DNA from: Rubrivivax sp. | Lineage (GTDB): Bacteria > Pseudomonadota > Gammaproteobacteria > Burkholderiales > Burkholderiaceae_C | Assembly (NCBI GenBank): GCA_027485165.1 | Contig: JAIXRN010000032.1 | Coordinates: 24,586-88,585 of the forward strand | Length of the DNA stretch: 64,000 bases | Reading direction: 5' to 3' | In this document: positions 29,640 to 39,108 of the stretch, in pieces | How the letters are laid out: each line of letters begins with the position of its first letter | How positions within the stretch are numbered: the stretch's first letter is position 1 | Position numbers and translations under genes: made by a program | Notes under the pieces: generated by a model | Databases searched by the model: none | What the model was told of the DNA's origin: nothing | The model's input: the letters and a program-made list of their open reading frames with translations, nothing else

Positions 29640-29710
29640 TTGTCGCACAGTGGCACGGTGGCGCTGCTGGCAGCGCCGCTGGCTGTTCCCAACCATTTCC
29701 AGGAGACCCC

Positions 29711-31012
29711 ATGAGCTTTGCAATGCCCCGCCATCGCCTGCGCCTGCCCGTGCTGGCCGCCGCCGCCCTGGCCGCCAGCCTGGCCCTGCCTGCAGCGGCC
29801 CAGCAGACGCTGGAAAAACTGAAGCAGATGAAGGTGGCCACCACCGACCTGAACATTCCCGTGGTGGCGCAGACCGGCCGCAACGCCGACGCCATCAAGA
29901 AGAACCTGGAGAAGGTCAAGCTGCCCCCGGGCTTCAAGATCGAGCTCTTCGCCATCGTGCCCGACGCCCGCCACATGGCTGTGGCACCCAGCACCAACAT
30001 GCTGTTCGTGGGCACGCGCAAGACCACGGTCTGGGCCGTGACCGACCGCAACAGCGACGGCGTGGCCGACGAGGTCAAGTCCTTCGCCCCCAGCCTGAAG
30101 TTCACCAACCCGAACGGCGTGTGCTGGACCAAGGACGGCTTCCTGATCGTGGCCGAACACAACCGCGTGCTGAACTTCCCGGCTGCCGAGTTCTTCTACG
30201 AAGGCCCGGACGTCGCGGTGATCGAAGTGGTGCCTCAGGGCAAGCTGATCCCGCCCGAGGAAGAAAGCTACAACCACGGCGCCCGCACCTGCCGCGTGGA
30301 CGACAGCGGCATGCTGCACGTCACCCTGGGCCAGCCGTACAACGTGCAGCCGAAGGAAAAAGTGGCGATGTACGAACAGATCGGCATCGGCGGCATGGTC
30401 AAGCTGAACGCCTTCGACGGCAGCAAGCGCGAAGTCGTGGCGCGTGGTGTGCGCAATTCGGTCGGCATGGACATCAACCCCAAGGACAAGAGCGTCTGGT
30501 TCACCGACAACCAGACCGACGGCATGGGTGACGAGATCCCGCCGGGCGAGCTGAACAAGGTGTCGAAGATGGGCGAACACTTCGGCTATCCGTACATCCA
30601 CGGCAACAACGTGCAGATCGCCGGCACCGCCGCCGCGCCCGACCTGAAGGGCATGGCACCGCCCGCGCAGTGGACCAAGCCGCAAGTGGAATTCCCGGCC
30701 CACCAGGCCCAACTGGGCATGAATTTCTACACCGGCAAGATGTTCCCGGCCAAGTACCAGGGCGGCATCTTCGTGGCGGCGCACGGGTCCTGGAACCGCA
30801 CCAAGCCCAGCGGTGCGGAAATCCAGTTCGTGTCGATGAAGGCCGACGGCACCGCCGACAAGCTGGAGACCTTCGCCTCCGGCTTCCTGGACCCGGACAC
30901 CGGCCTGTACCGCGGCCGGCCGGTCGACGTGGCCACGATGAAAGACGGTTCGCTGCTGATCAGCGACGACTTCGCCGGCGCCATCTACCGCGTGACCTAC
31001 AGCGCGCCGTGA
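29711..31012 (+). CDS. PQQ-dependent sugar (sorbosone/glucose-type) dehydrogenase, periplasmic
   Basis: A 433-residue secreted protein with a Sec signal (MSFAMPRHRLRLPVLAAAAL, cleavage near PAAA-QQ). It shows the soluble glucose/sorbosone dehydrogenase beta-propeller pattern: KLPPGFKIELFA, NPNGVCWT, RNSVGMDINP, WFTDNQTDGMGDE, EHFGYPYIHG, AHGSWNRTKPSG. It should oxidise a sugar or similar carbonyl in the periplasm with PQQ and pass electrons to the cytochrome c encoded just downstream. The substrate is undetermined; PQQ genes are not in the window. Confidence 0.88.
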   Translation: MSFAMPRHRLRLPVLAAAALAASLALPAAAQQTLEKLKQMKVATTDLNIPVVAQTGRNADAIKKNLEKVKLPPGFKIELFAIVPDARHMAVAPSTNMLFVGTRKTTVWAVTDRNSDGVADEVKSFAPSLKFTNPNGVCWTKDGFLIVAEHNRVLNFPAAEFFYEGPDVAVIEVVPQGKLIPPEEESYNHGARTCRVDDSGMLHVTLGQPYNVQPKEKVAMYEQIGIGGMVKLNAFDGSKREVVARGVRNSVGMDINPKDKSVWFTDNQTDGMGDEIPPGELNKVSKMGEHFGYPYIHGNNVQIAGTAAAPDLKGMAPPAQWTKPQVEFPAHQAQLGMNFYTGKMFPAKYQGGIFVAAHGSWNRTKPSGAEIQFVSMKADGTADKLETFASGFLDPDTGLYRGRPVDVATMKDGSLLISDDFAGAIYRVTYSAP

Positions 31013-31338
31013 TGCCCCCCGCCGCGACCACCATCGCCGCCCTGGCGGTGACCCTGGCCGTGGCGGCCCCGGCCGTGGCGCAAGACGCTGCGGCCGGCCG
31101 GGCCAAGGCCGCGACCTGCGCCGTGTGCCATGGCCCGATGGGCATCAGCGTCACGCCCGACGCGCCCCACCTCGCGGGCCAGCCGGCGATCTACACCGCG
31201 GCGCAGTTGCGGGCCTACCGCAGCGGCACACGCAAGCACGAGGTGATGGCCGTGATGGCCAAGCCGCTGAGCGACGACGACATCGCCAACCTGGCGGCCT
31301 GGTTCGCGTCGATCAAGATCGACGCCCAGGCGCCCTGA
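31012..31338 (+). CDS. Class I cytochrome c, periplasmic
   Basis: A 108-residue protein with a signal peptide ending near AVA-QD and one heme motif CAVCHG; the distal Met is probably in MAVMAKPLSDDD. It overlaps the dehydrogenase stop by one base and is the likely electron acceptor for that enzyme. Confidence 0.92.
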   Translation: MPPAATTIAALAVTLAVAAPAVAQDAAAGRAKAATCAVCHGPMGISVTPDAPHLAGQPAIYTAAQLRAYRSGTRKHEVMAVMAKPLSDDDIANLAAWFASIKIDAQAP

Positions 31339-31381
31339 GCCTGCGCGCCGGCGCGGCCTACCCGGCCGCGCCGCTGGCGCT

Positions 31382-32845
31382 TCAGCCGCCCTGCCCGTTC
31401 GGGCTGCGCCAGCTGCGTTCGAATGGCAGCCGCCAGGCGTGCGGCGCGATCAGTTGGTGCACCGACTTCGGGCCCCAAGACCCGGGCGCATACAGCCGCA
31501 CCGGTGGCGGCGCTTCCAGCAAGGCGGTCGACACCTGCCACAGGCGTTCAATGCCTTCAGCGGTGTTGAACAGCGTGTGGTCGCCACGCATGGCGTCCAG
31601 GATCAGCCGTTCATAGGCTTCCAGCACTTCGCCGGCCAGCCCGGTGTCGTGCATCGCAAACTGCAGGCTCAGCTTGTCCAGCCGCATGCCCGGGCCCGGG
31701 CGCTTGCCGTAAAAGGACAGGCTCATCTTCGACGCGTCGGCCAGGTCGAAGGTCAGGTGGTCAGGCCCCTGCGCGCCGACGCCTGAACCGGGCGGAAACA
31801 TGCTCTTGGGCGGTTCGCGGAAGGCGATGCTGATGATGCGCTGGCCTTCAGCCAGCTTCTTGCCGGTGCGCAGGAAGAAGGGCACGCCGGCCCAGCGCCA
31901 GTTGTCGATGAAGCACTTCAGCGCGATGAAGGTTTCGGTCTCGGACTGCGGGTCTACGCCGGGTTCTTCGCGGTAGCCGCTGTACTGGCCGCGCACCACG
32001 TCGGCCGGCTGAATGGGCAGCATGCTGCGGAAGACCTTGTTCTTCTCTTCGCCGATGGGCGCGGGTTCCAGCGCCGTGGGCGGCTCCATCGCCATGAAGG
32101 CCAGGATCTGGAACAGGTGGGTCACCACCATGTCGCGGTAGGCGCCGGTCTGTTCGTAGAAGGCCGCGCGCTGCGCCAGGCCCAGGGTCTCGGGCACGTC
32201 GATCTGCACGTGGTCGATGAAGTTGCGGTTCCAGATCGGTTCGAACAAACCATTGGCAAAGCGAAAGGCCAGGATGTTCTGCGCCGGTTCCTTGCCCAGG
32301 AAATGGTCGATGCGGAAGATCTGGTCTTCGCTGAAGACCTCGTGCAGCCGGCTGTTCAGCTGCACCGCGCTGGCCAGGTCGGTGCCGAAGGGCTTCTCCA
32401 TCACGATGCGCGAGCGTTCCACCAGCCCGGCTTCGGCCAGCATGCGCACGGCCGACAGCGCTGCGCTGGGCGGTACGCTCAGGTAGTGCAGGCGGCGGCT
32501 TTCGGCCTGCAGGCTGGCTTCTGCGGTGTCGACCGCCGCCTTCAGCGCCTGCGGGCCAGCGCCCAGGCTGATGTAGTCCAGCCGCTGCGCGAAACTGGAC
32601 CAGTCTTCGTCGCTGGCGCGGCGGTTGGAAAAGTCGTCCAGCGCCTGGCGCGCGATCTGGCGGAAGCCGGCAGCGTCGATCGCGTCCAGCGACACGCCGA
32701 TGACGCGGCAGTCGGGCATGAAGCCGGCGCTGGCCAGGTGAAACAGGCCCGGCAGCAGCTTGCGCCGGGCCAGGTCGCCGGTGGCGCCGAACAGCACCAC
32801 CACTTGCGGGTCACGCGGGCCCACGCCCGGAAGTGCTCTGGCCAC
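31382..32845 (-). CDS. zwf: Glucose-6-phosphate 1-dehydrogenase
   Basis: A 487-residue enzyme from GTG 32845, which has AAAAGGGGG five bases upstream. The NADP-binding [19 protein letters not shown] is near residue 20, the catalytic motif [13 protein letters not shown] near the middle, and [11 protein letters not shown] precedes it. It commits glucose-6-phosphate to the pentose phosphate or Entner-Doudoroff route and supplies NADPH. No devB/pgl or edd/eda genes lie next to it here. Confidence 0.95.
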   Translation of the reverse strand: MARALPGVGPRDPQVVVLFGATGDLARRKLLPGLFHLASAGFMPDCRVIGVSLDAIDAAGFRQIARQALDDFSNRRASDEDWSSFAQRLDYISLGAGPQALKAAVDTAEASLQAESRRLHYLSVPPSAALSAVRMLAEAGLVERSRIVMEKPFGTDLASAVQLNSRLHEVFSEDQIFRIDHFLGKEPAQNILAFRFANGLFEPIWNRNFIDHVQIDVPETLGLAQRAAFYEQTGAYRDMVVTHLFQILAFMAMEPPTALEPAPIGEEKNKVFRSMLPIQPADVVRGQYSGYREEPGVDPQSETETFIALKCFIDNWRWAGVPFFLRTGKKLAEGQRIISIAFREPPKSMFPPGSGVGAQGPDHLTFDLADASKMSLSFYGKRPGPGMRLDKLSLQFAMHDTGLAGEVLEAYERLILDAMRGDHTLFNTAEGIERLWQVSTALLEAPPPVRLYAPGSWGPKSVHQLIAPHAWRLPFERSWRSPNGQGG

Positions 32846-32951
32846 GGCAACCCCCTTTTCGTCTGCGCTGCGTTGCGCGCACGAAGGGTAGCAAGCTTCG
32901 GGCCCCAGGCCTGCGCTGCCCGCAGGCAGCACAGGGGCCCGGCGCTGCCGG

Positions 32952-34322
32952 TCAGGCCACGCGCACCAGCTTGCGGTTGATGAATTCCTGGATGCCTGCG
33001 GCCGACAGCTCGCGGCCATAGCCGGAATTCTTCACCCCGCCAAACGGCAGCTCAGGCGCTGAGGCCGCGGCAGAATTGATGAACACCATGCCGGTGTCCA
33101 GCGCCCGCGCCACGCGCTGGCCGCGTTCGATGTCCTGCGTGAACACCGTGCCGCCCAGGCCGAAGGGCGAGTCGTTGGCCAGGGCCACGGCCGCGGCTTC
33201 GTTGGGCACGCGGAAGAACATCGCCACCGGGCCGAAAAATTCTTGGCGGTAGGCCGGGTTGGCGGCGTCCACGTCGCCAAGCACGGTGGGCTGCATGAAG
33301 GCGCCGGCCAGCCCGGGCACACGCTGGCCACCCATCAGCAGCTTGGCCCCGTGGGCCACGGCCTGGTCCACTTGCTGCAGCAGCTTGTCCAGCGCGGCCT
33401 GGCTGCTCAGCGGGGCCAGGGTGGTGGCCGGGTCCATCGGGTCGCCGGGAACGAAGGCCGACAGCGCGGTCTGGAAGCGGTCGATGAAGGCATCGGCCAC
33501 CGCATCGACCACGATGAAGCGCTTGGACGCCGTGCAGGCCTGCCCGGCATTGCCCATGCGGCCGGCGACGGCATGCTTCAGCGCCAGCGCCAGGTCGGCG
33601 TCTTCCAGCACGATGAAGGCGTCGCTGCCGCCCAGTTCCAGCGTGGTCTTCTTCAGGTTCTTGCCCGCGCGGGCAGCCACCACCGCACCTGCGGCCTCGC
33701 TGCCGGTCAGGGCCACACCGCGCACGCGCGGGTCGTCGATGAGAGTGGCCACCTGGTCGTTGCTGATGAACAGGTTGGTGTACGCGCCATCGGGCAGGCC
33801 GGCATCGGCCATCAGCTGCGCGAAGGCCAGCGCGCACTGCGGCACGCTGGAAGCGTGCTTGACCAGCACCACGTTGCCGGCCATCAGGTTGGGCGCAGCG
33901 AAGCGGGCGACCTGGTAGTAGGGGTAGTTCCAGGGCTGCACGCCCAGCAGCACGCCCAGGGGGCCGGAAACCACCTGCGCCTGGCCCTGTCGCGTCTCGA
34001 TCGCCTCAGGGGCCAGGAAGCGTTCGGCGTGTTCGGCGTAGTAGTCCAGGATGGCGGCGCTCAGCAGCACTTCGCCGCGGCTTTGCGCCAGCAGCTTGCC
34101 CATTTCCAGGGTCGCCAGCGCGGCCAGGGTGTCGGCGCGCTCGCGCATCAGGGCTGCCGCGCGGGCCAGCACGCTGCGGCGCTGACTGAAGCTGCTGTCG
34201 CGCCAGTGCTGCTGGAAACAGGTCTGTGCAGCCTGCAGGCTGTCTTCCATCTGCGCGTCACCGAGTTCGTCGCAGCGCAGCAGGACTTGGCCGGTGGTGG
34301 GGTTGGTGGTGGCGTAGGGCAT
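32952..34322 (-). CDS. NAD(P)-dependent aldehyde dehydrogenase (succinate-semialdehyde type)
   Basis: A 456-residue protein starting [24 protein letters not shown] signatures: [21 protein letters not shown], catalytic Glu in LELGGSDAF, catalytic Cys in [12 protein letters not shown], and [14 protein letters not shown] at the C-terminus. Length and sequence style fit the short GabD-like class (SSADH/Sad). Specific substrate is uncertain. Confidence 0.92.
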   Translation of the reverse strand: MPYATTNPTTGQVLLRCDELGDAQMEDSLQAAQTCFQQHWRDSSFSQRRSVLARAAALMRERADTLAALATLEMGKLLAQSRGEVLLSAAILDYYAEHAERFLAPEAIETRQGQAQVVSGPLGVLLGVQPWNYPYYQVARFAAPNLMAGNVVLVKHASSVPQCALAFAQLMADAGLPDGAYTNLFISNDQVATLIDDPRVRGVALTGSEAAGAVVAARAGKNLKKTTLELGGSDAFIVLEDADLALALKHAVAGRMGNAGQACTASKRFIVVDAVADAFIDRFQTALSAFVPGDPMDPATTLAPLSSQAALDKLLQQVDQAVAHGAKLLMGGQRVPGLAGAFMQPTVLGDVDAANPAYRQEFFGPVAMFFRVPNEAAAVALANDSPFGLGGTVFTQDIERGQRVARALDTGMVFINSAAASAPELPFGGVKNSGYGRELSAAGIQEFINRKLVRVA

Positions 34323-34494
34323 GGCGGGCTTTCGGTTCGGAGGGTTGGGGACCTGGCGTGCTGCAGCGTAGGCCGGGCGGTCTGACGGACCGGCAGGCGC
34401 GCGACGCAGGGCGGCGTAGGACACCGCGCCGTCTGAAGCGGCACACAGGCGGCCCACAATCCAGGCTTCACTCATCACCCGCCACGCCTGCCCC

Positions 34495-35526
34495 ATGCCC
34501 ATCCAATGGTTTCCAGGTCATATGCACGCGACCCGGAAGGCCATCGCCGAGCGCCTGCCCGAGATCGACGTCGTCATCGAGTTGCTCGACGCCCGGCTGC
34601 CCGGCAGCAGCGCCAACCCGCTGCTGGCCGAGCTGACGCAAGGCAAGCCCGCGCTGAAGGTGCTGAACAAGCAGGACCTGGCCGACCCCGAATGCACCGC
34701 CCTGTGGCTGGCGCACTACCAGGCCCGGCCCGGCACGCAGGCGCTGGCGCTGGACGCTTCAGCCACCGCGCCCGCGCGCCAGCTGGTGGCGGCTTGCCGA
34801 GCGCTGGCGCCCTTGCGCGGCGGCATGGTCAAGCCGCTGCGGGTGCTGATCTGCGGCATTCCGAACGTGGGCAAGTCCACGCTCATCAACACCCTGATGG
34901 GCCAGCGCGCGGCCAAGACGGGCGACGAGCCCGGCATCACCAAGACCGAACAGCGCCTGGTGCTGGCCAACGACTGCTATCTGTTCGACACCCCGGGCAT
35001 GCTGTGGCCCCGCATCACGGTGCAGGAAAGCGGCTACTTCCTGGCCGCCGCGGGCAACATCGGCCGCAATGCCTATGACGAAGAGGAAGTGGCCCTGGCC
35101 CTGCTGGCGGCCGTGCGCGGCCCATACGGCACCCGGCTGCAGGAACGCTACAAGCTGGCCGACTGCGCCGCGCTGAGCGACGAAGCCTTGCTGGCCGAAC
35201 TGGGCCGCAAGCGCGGCGGCTTGCTGCCGGGCGGGCGCGTGAACATGCAGAAGGCCGCCGAAGTGGCGCTGAACGACTTCCGCGCCGGCGCCTGGGGCCG
35301 CATCACGCTGGAAACGCCCGAGCAGTTCCTGCAATGGTCAGCCGAAGGCCAGGCTGCTGACGCGCAACGCGCAGCCCGGCGCGAAGCCCTGTTGGCGCGG
35401 AAGAAGCCGCAGCGCGGCAGCCTGCAGCCCGATCAACCGCAGGCGACGCATGCCGGCACGGGTACCGGCACCGACACCGGCACGGCTGCGGGTTCAGGCC
35501 AGGAAACAGAAGCCGCCACCGACTGA
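34495..35526 (+). CDS. Circularly permuted ribosome-biogenesis GTPase (YlqF/RbgA family)
   Basis: A 343-residue protein. The GTPase motifs appear in permuted order: G4 NKQD near residue 60, then G1 GIPNVGKSTL near 122, then G3 DTPG near 163. The N-terminus MPIQWFPGHMHATRKAI is the family hallmark. RbgA acts in late 50S assembly in Bacillus; the proteobacterial homologue is less well understood. The tail past residue 310 is a low-complexity Gly/Thr/Gln stretch (GTGTGTDTGTA). Confidence 0.93.
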   Translation: MPIQWFPGHMHATRKAIAERLPEIDVVIELLDARLPGSSANPLLAELTQGKPALKVLNKQDLADPECTALWLAHYQARPGTQALALDASATAPARQLVAACRALAPLRGGMVKPLRVLICGIPNVGKSTLINTLMGQRAAKTGDEPGITKTEQRLVLANDCYLFDTPGMLWPRITVQESGYFLAAAGNIGRNAYDEEEVALALLAAVRGPYGTRLQERYKLADCAALSDEALLAELGRKRGGLLPGGRVNMQKAAEVALNDFRAGAWGRITLETPEQFLQWSAEGQAADAQRAARREALLARKKPQRGSLQPDQPQATHAGTGTGTDTGTAAGSGQETEAATD

Positions 35527-35557
35527 GACCGGCAGGTCGGCGACCCGGCCGTTCACC

Positions 35558-36733
35558 TCAGGGCGGCTGCCCGATCACCCACTTGAGCGTGGCCCGCAAC
35601 AGCGCTTCGCGCGGGTAAGCGCGCCCCGAACCGAGGCTTCGCACCAGGGCGCTGGGGTGCCGGTCGCGCGGCAGCGCCAGGTCCCAGTGGTCGCTGCGCG
35701 CGGCGGCCAGCAGCGTGCTGCCAGGCAGTACGGCGTCGCTGGCCAGCAGCTGGCCATCGTTGCGCGGGTCAGCACGGGCCAGCCAGGCGTGGCTGGCCCT
35801 CAGGGGCAGTGCCATGCCGGCCGCCTCGGCGTAGGCCACGATCGAGAAGTAAGCCGGCCCCGGCACGGGCGGATGGCCAGCCAGCCAGCGCAGGCGTTCA
35901 CGCCGTGTGATGCTGGCCAGTTCCTGCCCGTCGGAAGCCGTGCAGCCGAAGGCCGCGACACGGGGCGACAAGGCGTCGTAAAGCGGCTGGAAATGGTCCG
36001 CCAGCGGCGTGCCCAGCACCGCGCCCGCCACCGAGACCAGGGCCGCCACGCGATGGCCAGGCCTGCTGGCCCGTGGCCCTTCCTGGTGATCCTGGTGCTC
36101 CTGGTGCTCCTTATGCAGAAGCGCGAGCGCTTGCTGGGCGTCTGGCACGCCCTTGGAATACGCCACCAGCACGATGCGGTCGACGCCGGGTGCCGCGGCC
36201 ACTTCGCGGATGGCTGCGGCCAGGCGAGTGCCGTTGTGTTCCACCGATTGCCGGCCCGGCAGGCGCACCAGCCGCAGGCTGTGCAGACCCAGGTCGGCAT
36301 AGCCTGCGTAAGCCTGCACGGCCTGGACCTCGGGCGCCCGCATCAGCCCGTCGCCGAAGGGCACCGACTGGTCATCGACACAGTCGCCGAACAGCCCCGG
36401 CACCACGAGCACGGCCGTGCCCGCACGGCGGGCAGCAAAGCCCTGGTCGATGGCCTGGATGGCCGCGGCTGTGGCACTGGGTGCAGCCGCCGTGACAGCA
36501 AGCTGGGCTGGCAGGTGCAGCCAGCTGTCGACGGCCAGGTCGCCATGGGCTGCTGTCTTCAGCTCACGCTCGAACAGACTGGCAAAGCCAGCCCGCTCGT
36601 CGCGCACGCCCGCCTGCGACAAGGGCAGCTGGGCCGTCAAAGGCGCGTCTGGCTGGTAGGGCAGCAGCGGCGGTGCGGCGCAAGCCGCCAGCAAGACGGC
36701 CGCGGGCATGGCTACCAGCCCGCGCCAGGCCAC
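35558..36733 (-). CDS. Putative lipoprotein, alpha/beta-hydrolase-like
   Basis: A 391-residue protein with a lipobox (LLAAC, Cys about residue 18). A hydrolase-like strand-loop AVLVVPGLFGD and the candidate nucleophile elbow VLVAYSKGVPD (Ser near residue 193) suggest an alpha/beta-hydrolase fold. A His-Gln-Glu repeat (KEHQEHQDHQEG) near residue 210 is encoded by 9-base repeats around 36085-36115 and varies from family norm. I do not recognise a specific enzyme. Confidence 0.7.
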   Translation of the reverse strand: MAWRGLVAMPAAVLLAACAAPPLLPYQPDAPLTAQLPLSQAGVRDERAGFASLFERELKTAAHGDLAVDSWLHLPAQLAVTAAAPSATAAAIQAIDQGFAARRAGTAVLVVPGLFGDCVDDQSVPFGDGLMRAPEVQAVQAYAGYADLGLHSLRLVRLPGRQSVEHNGTRLAAAIREVAAAPGVDRIVLVAYSKGVPDAQQALALLHKEHQEHQDHQEGPRASRPGHRVAALVSVAGAVLGTPLADHFQPLYDALSPRVAAFGCTASDGQELASITRRERLRWLAGHPPVPGPAYFSIVAYAEAAGMALPLRASHAWLARADPRNDGQLLASDAVLPGSTLLAAARSDHWDLALPRDRHPSALVRSLGSGRAYPREALLRATLKWVIGQPP

Positions 36734-36736
36734 GGC

Positions 36737-37144
36737 TTACTTGGACTTGGCGTTCGCAGCCGCCTTGTCGTAGGCAGCCTGCAGGTCCTGGTAAGCCTTG
36801 GAGAAGCCGGCCTTGGTCGCGTCCCAGGTGTTGGCAGCAGACTTCTCCAGCTTGGCCAGTTCTTCCGCAGCCGCCTTGCGCTTGGCCTGCAGGTCCTTCA
36901 TGTTTTCCTCGTGAGCCTTCTTCACATCGGCGTTGGACTTCGCGACGTCCTTCTTCAGCTCCTCGATCTTCTTGTCGATGGCGGCGACGAGCTTGCTGCC
37001 TTCGGCCACGGCTTCCTTCTTGTTCTCGTGCTTGGCCGACTGCACCTTTTCCGTGGCGCCAGCGTGCGTGGCCAGGGCCAGTGCAGACACCAGGGCCAGT
37101 GCGGCCCAGCGGGCGGGGGACGCGGCGGTGAACAGCTTCTTCAT
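36737..37144 (-). CDS. Small secreted Lys/Ala/Glu-rich helical protein
   Basis: A 135-residue protein starting at ATG 37144 with AAGGAAG upstream. A Sec signal (MKKLFTAASPARWAALALVS) ends near THAGA. The mature part is almost wholly charged helix (DKKIEELKKDVAKSNADVKK), resembling small periplasmic or envelope stress-type helical proteins. No specific family was recognised. Confidence 0.8.
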   Translation of the reverse strand: MKKLFTAASPARWAALALVSALALATHAGATEKVQSAKHENKKEAVAEGSKLVAAIDKKIEELKKDVAKSNADVKKAHEENMKDLQAKRKAAAEELAKLEKSAANTWDATKAGFSKAYQDLQAAYDKAAANAKSK

Positions 37145-37239
37145 GGGATCTTCCTTTTGCGGGTGAATGCGTCTCGTGACGCGGTGGGGGAACTCAGGGC
37201 GAGGGTGCAGGGTGCGGGTTGCGGCCAATGCATGCGCGG

Positions 37240-39099
37240 TCATTCCATGCCCACGCTGGCTTCGACGCGGAAGAACTGTTCAGCGCGGCGCTTGGCTTCA
37301 CTGCGGTCGTTGTTGCGCGCCTCGTCGGTCTGGTCGAAGTCGATCTTGGCCGCCTGCACGGCGCGGCAGGTCATGTAGGCGCCGGCTTCCGGCGCGCGCA
37401 GCTCGTCCAGGTGCTCGTCCATCACGGCCACCAATTGCGCCTTGCGCCGGAACAGGTCCACCTGGGCCTTGAAGCCCTGCGCCTGCTCGGCTTTCAGGGC
37501 CTTCACGCAGCCCAGGAAATCGGCCGGGCCGCACCACGCCGGCAGCCGCACTTCGTGCAGGCGGTGCGCCTGCGGCTGCAGGTGCGCGCCGACCTGCGCG
37601 ATCGCGTCCAGCAGTTCGTCCTGGTAAGACTGAGCGTGCACGTAGAGCGGCAGTTCGCAGTCCGCGCACACCGGCCCCAGGCCCGACCACACCCATTCGA
37701 TCAGGCTGCCGCGCGACTGGCGCTGGCGCATCACGAGTTCACGGTCAAAGCTCAGGAACGACGGCGGCACAGGCCCGATCTGGGCACAGGCCTGCGCCTC
37801 CCAGGCCGCCAGCAGGTCGGCGTCGCTGTCGATGCGCCGTTCGGTACCGGGCAGCAGCTGGCCGCGCACCAGCAGCCGGCGGGCCTGTTCGTCGTAGGCA
37901 AAGCTGATGCGGCGGTAGGCCACGGGCCAGTCCGACAGCGAACTGACGTTCAGCTCCAGCAGCGGCCGCCGGTCCAGCGCACGGTGCTCGGCCCAGAAAC
38001 CGCGGTGCGTGTGCGCCGACAGGTACACCAGCGGGTGCGGCACGTTGGACATCAGGCTGCGCAGCAGGATGCGCGTGGGCAGGCCCAGCGAAGCCCAGTG
38101 GTGATGGCCGGCGAAGACCACGATGTCGCCGCGCCGCGCGGCGTCCAGCACCCAGGGGCGCACGGCAGCGATCTGGTCCGGGTGCACATGGCCCATGCTG
38201 CCTGGGCTGCGGCCCATCAGCGTGTCCCAGGTGCCCACCAGGGCACCGGCCTGGTTGGTGTCGAGCGCCACGATGTAGACGTCGCGCGTGGCCCCCGCGG
38301 CGCGCGGCAGCTTCAGGCGCTGCGCGATGAAGGAATCGGCATAGCGGTAGCCGTCCAGCATCTGCGCTTCGACCGCCGAAACGAAGCCCTGCGGGTCGGG
38401 GTTACGCCAGGTCAGCCGGTGTTCGCCCTGGTCGGGCGGCGGCTGCAGGCCCGGCACCAGCTGCGGCAGGCTGGCGTACTGGCTGACGTAAAAGTGGATG
38501 AAGTCGCGCTTGCTGAACGCTTCGCGCGCCGTCTTGTGGCGCGGGTTGTCGGGCGCAGCGCCGCGGCGGCAGGCCTGGTTCCAGCGCTGGGCGTCGGTGT
38601 CGAGCACGGCGTCCAGGATGCGGTAGCCGTAGATGCCGAACATCAGCCCGTCGTGGTTGCCCGGCAGGATGGCACCGGGGCTGCCCGCGTCGCGGAAGAT
38701 CTTCGCCATGCGCTGGGCTTCGGACCGGCAGGACAGGTCCATCACATCGCCCAGGTGGATGAAGGGCTCGTGGCGATGCTGCTGCAGCACCCACTGCAGC
38801 ACCCGGCGGCCGAACAGCGGCTGTTCAGGCGGGCGCTGCGCCACTTCGACATAGGCGTCGACCGCGCTGTCGTTGTCGTGCATCGGAAAGCCGGTCGGCT
38901 CGTGCTCCTGCGTGTCGCCCATCGCGATGAAGGGCAGGGTCAGGTCGACATAGCGGCCGGGCGGGTCGGCCGCGGGCCCGGGCTGCGGCACGAAGCTGGC
39001 ACAGCCAGCGACAGCCACCGCACAGGCGACCGCCGCCAGCCACAGGCCCAGGCGCTTCAAGCAGAGCGGCAGCGGGGGCGGGCAGGAAAGGCGTGGCAT
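37240..39099 (-). CDS. Metallophosphoesterase lipoprotein
   Basis: A 619-residue protein with an N-terminal lipobox (VAGC, Cys near residue 33). Calcineurin-like metal motifs occur in order: MGDTQ, HLGDVMD, LPGNHDG, and VFAGHHHW, with a later SAHTHRG. The size and lipid anchor suggest an outer-membrane or periplasmic phosphoesterase. Substrate unknown. Confidence 0.88.
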   Translation of the reverse strand: MPRLSCPPPLPLCLKRLGLWLAAVACAVAVAGCASFVPQPGPAADPPGRYVDLTLPFIAMGDTQEHEPTGFPMHDNDSAVDAYVEVAQRPPEQPLFGRRVLQWVLQQHRHEPFIHLGDVMDLSCRSEAQRMAKIFRDAGSPGAILPGNHDGLMFGIYGYRILDAVLDTDAQRWNQACRRGAAPDNPRHKTAREAFSKRDFIHFYVSQYASLPQLVPGLQPPPDQGEHRLTWRNPDPQGFVSAVEAQMLDGYRYADSFIAQRLKLPRAAGATRDVYIVALDTNQAGALVGTWDTLMGRSPGSMGHVHPDQIAAVRPWVLDAARRGDIVVFAGHHHWASLGLPTRILLRSLMSNVPHPLVYLSAHTHRGFWAEHRALDRRPLLELNVSSLSDWPVAYRRISFAYDEQARRLLVRGQLLPGTERRIDSDADLLAAWEAQACAQIGPVPPSFLSFDRELVMRQRQSRGSLIEWVWSGLGPVCADCELPLYVHAQSYQDELLDAIAQVGAHLQPQAHRLHEVRLPAWCGPADFLGCVKALKAEQAQGFKAQVDLFRRKAQLVAVMDEHLDELRAPEAGAYMTCRAVQAAKIDFDQTDEARNNDRSEAKRRAEQFFRVEASVGME

Positions 39100-39108
39100 G
39101 CAGGGTGT

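Noticed and set aside
29640..29680. Second -24/-12-like sequence (TGGCAC...)
   Set aside because: The GG to GC spacing is nine, not ten bases; the upstream TGGAACG site fits the rule.
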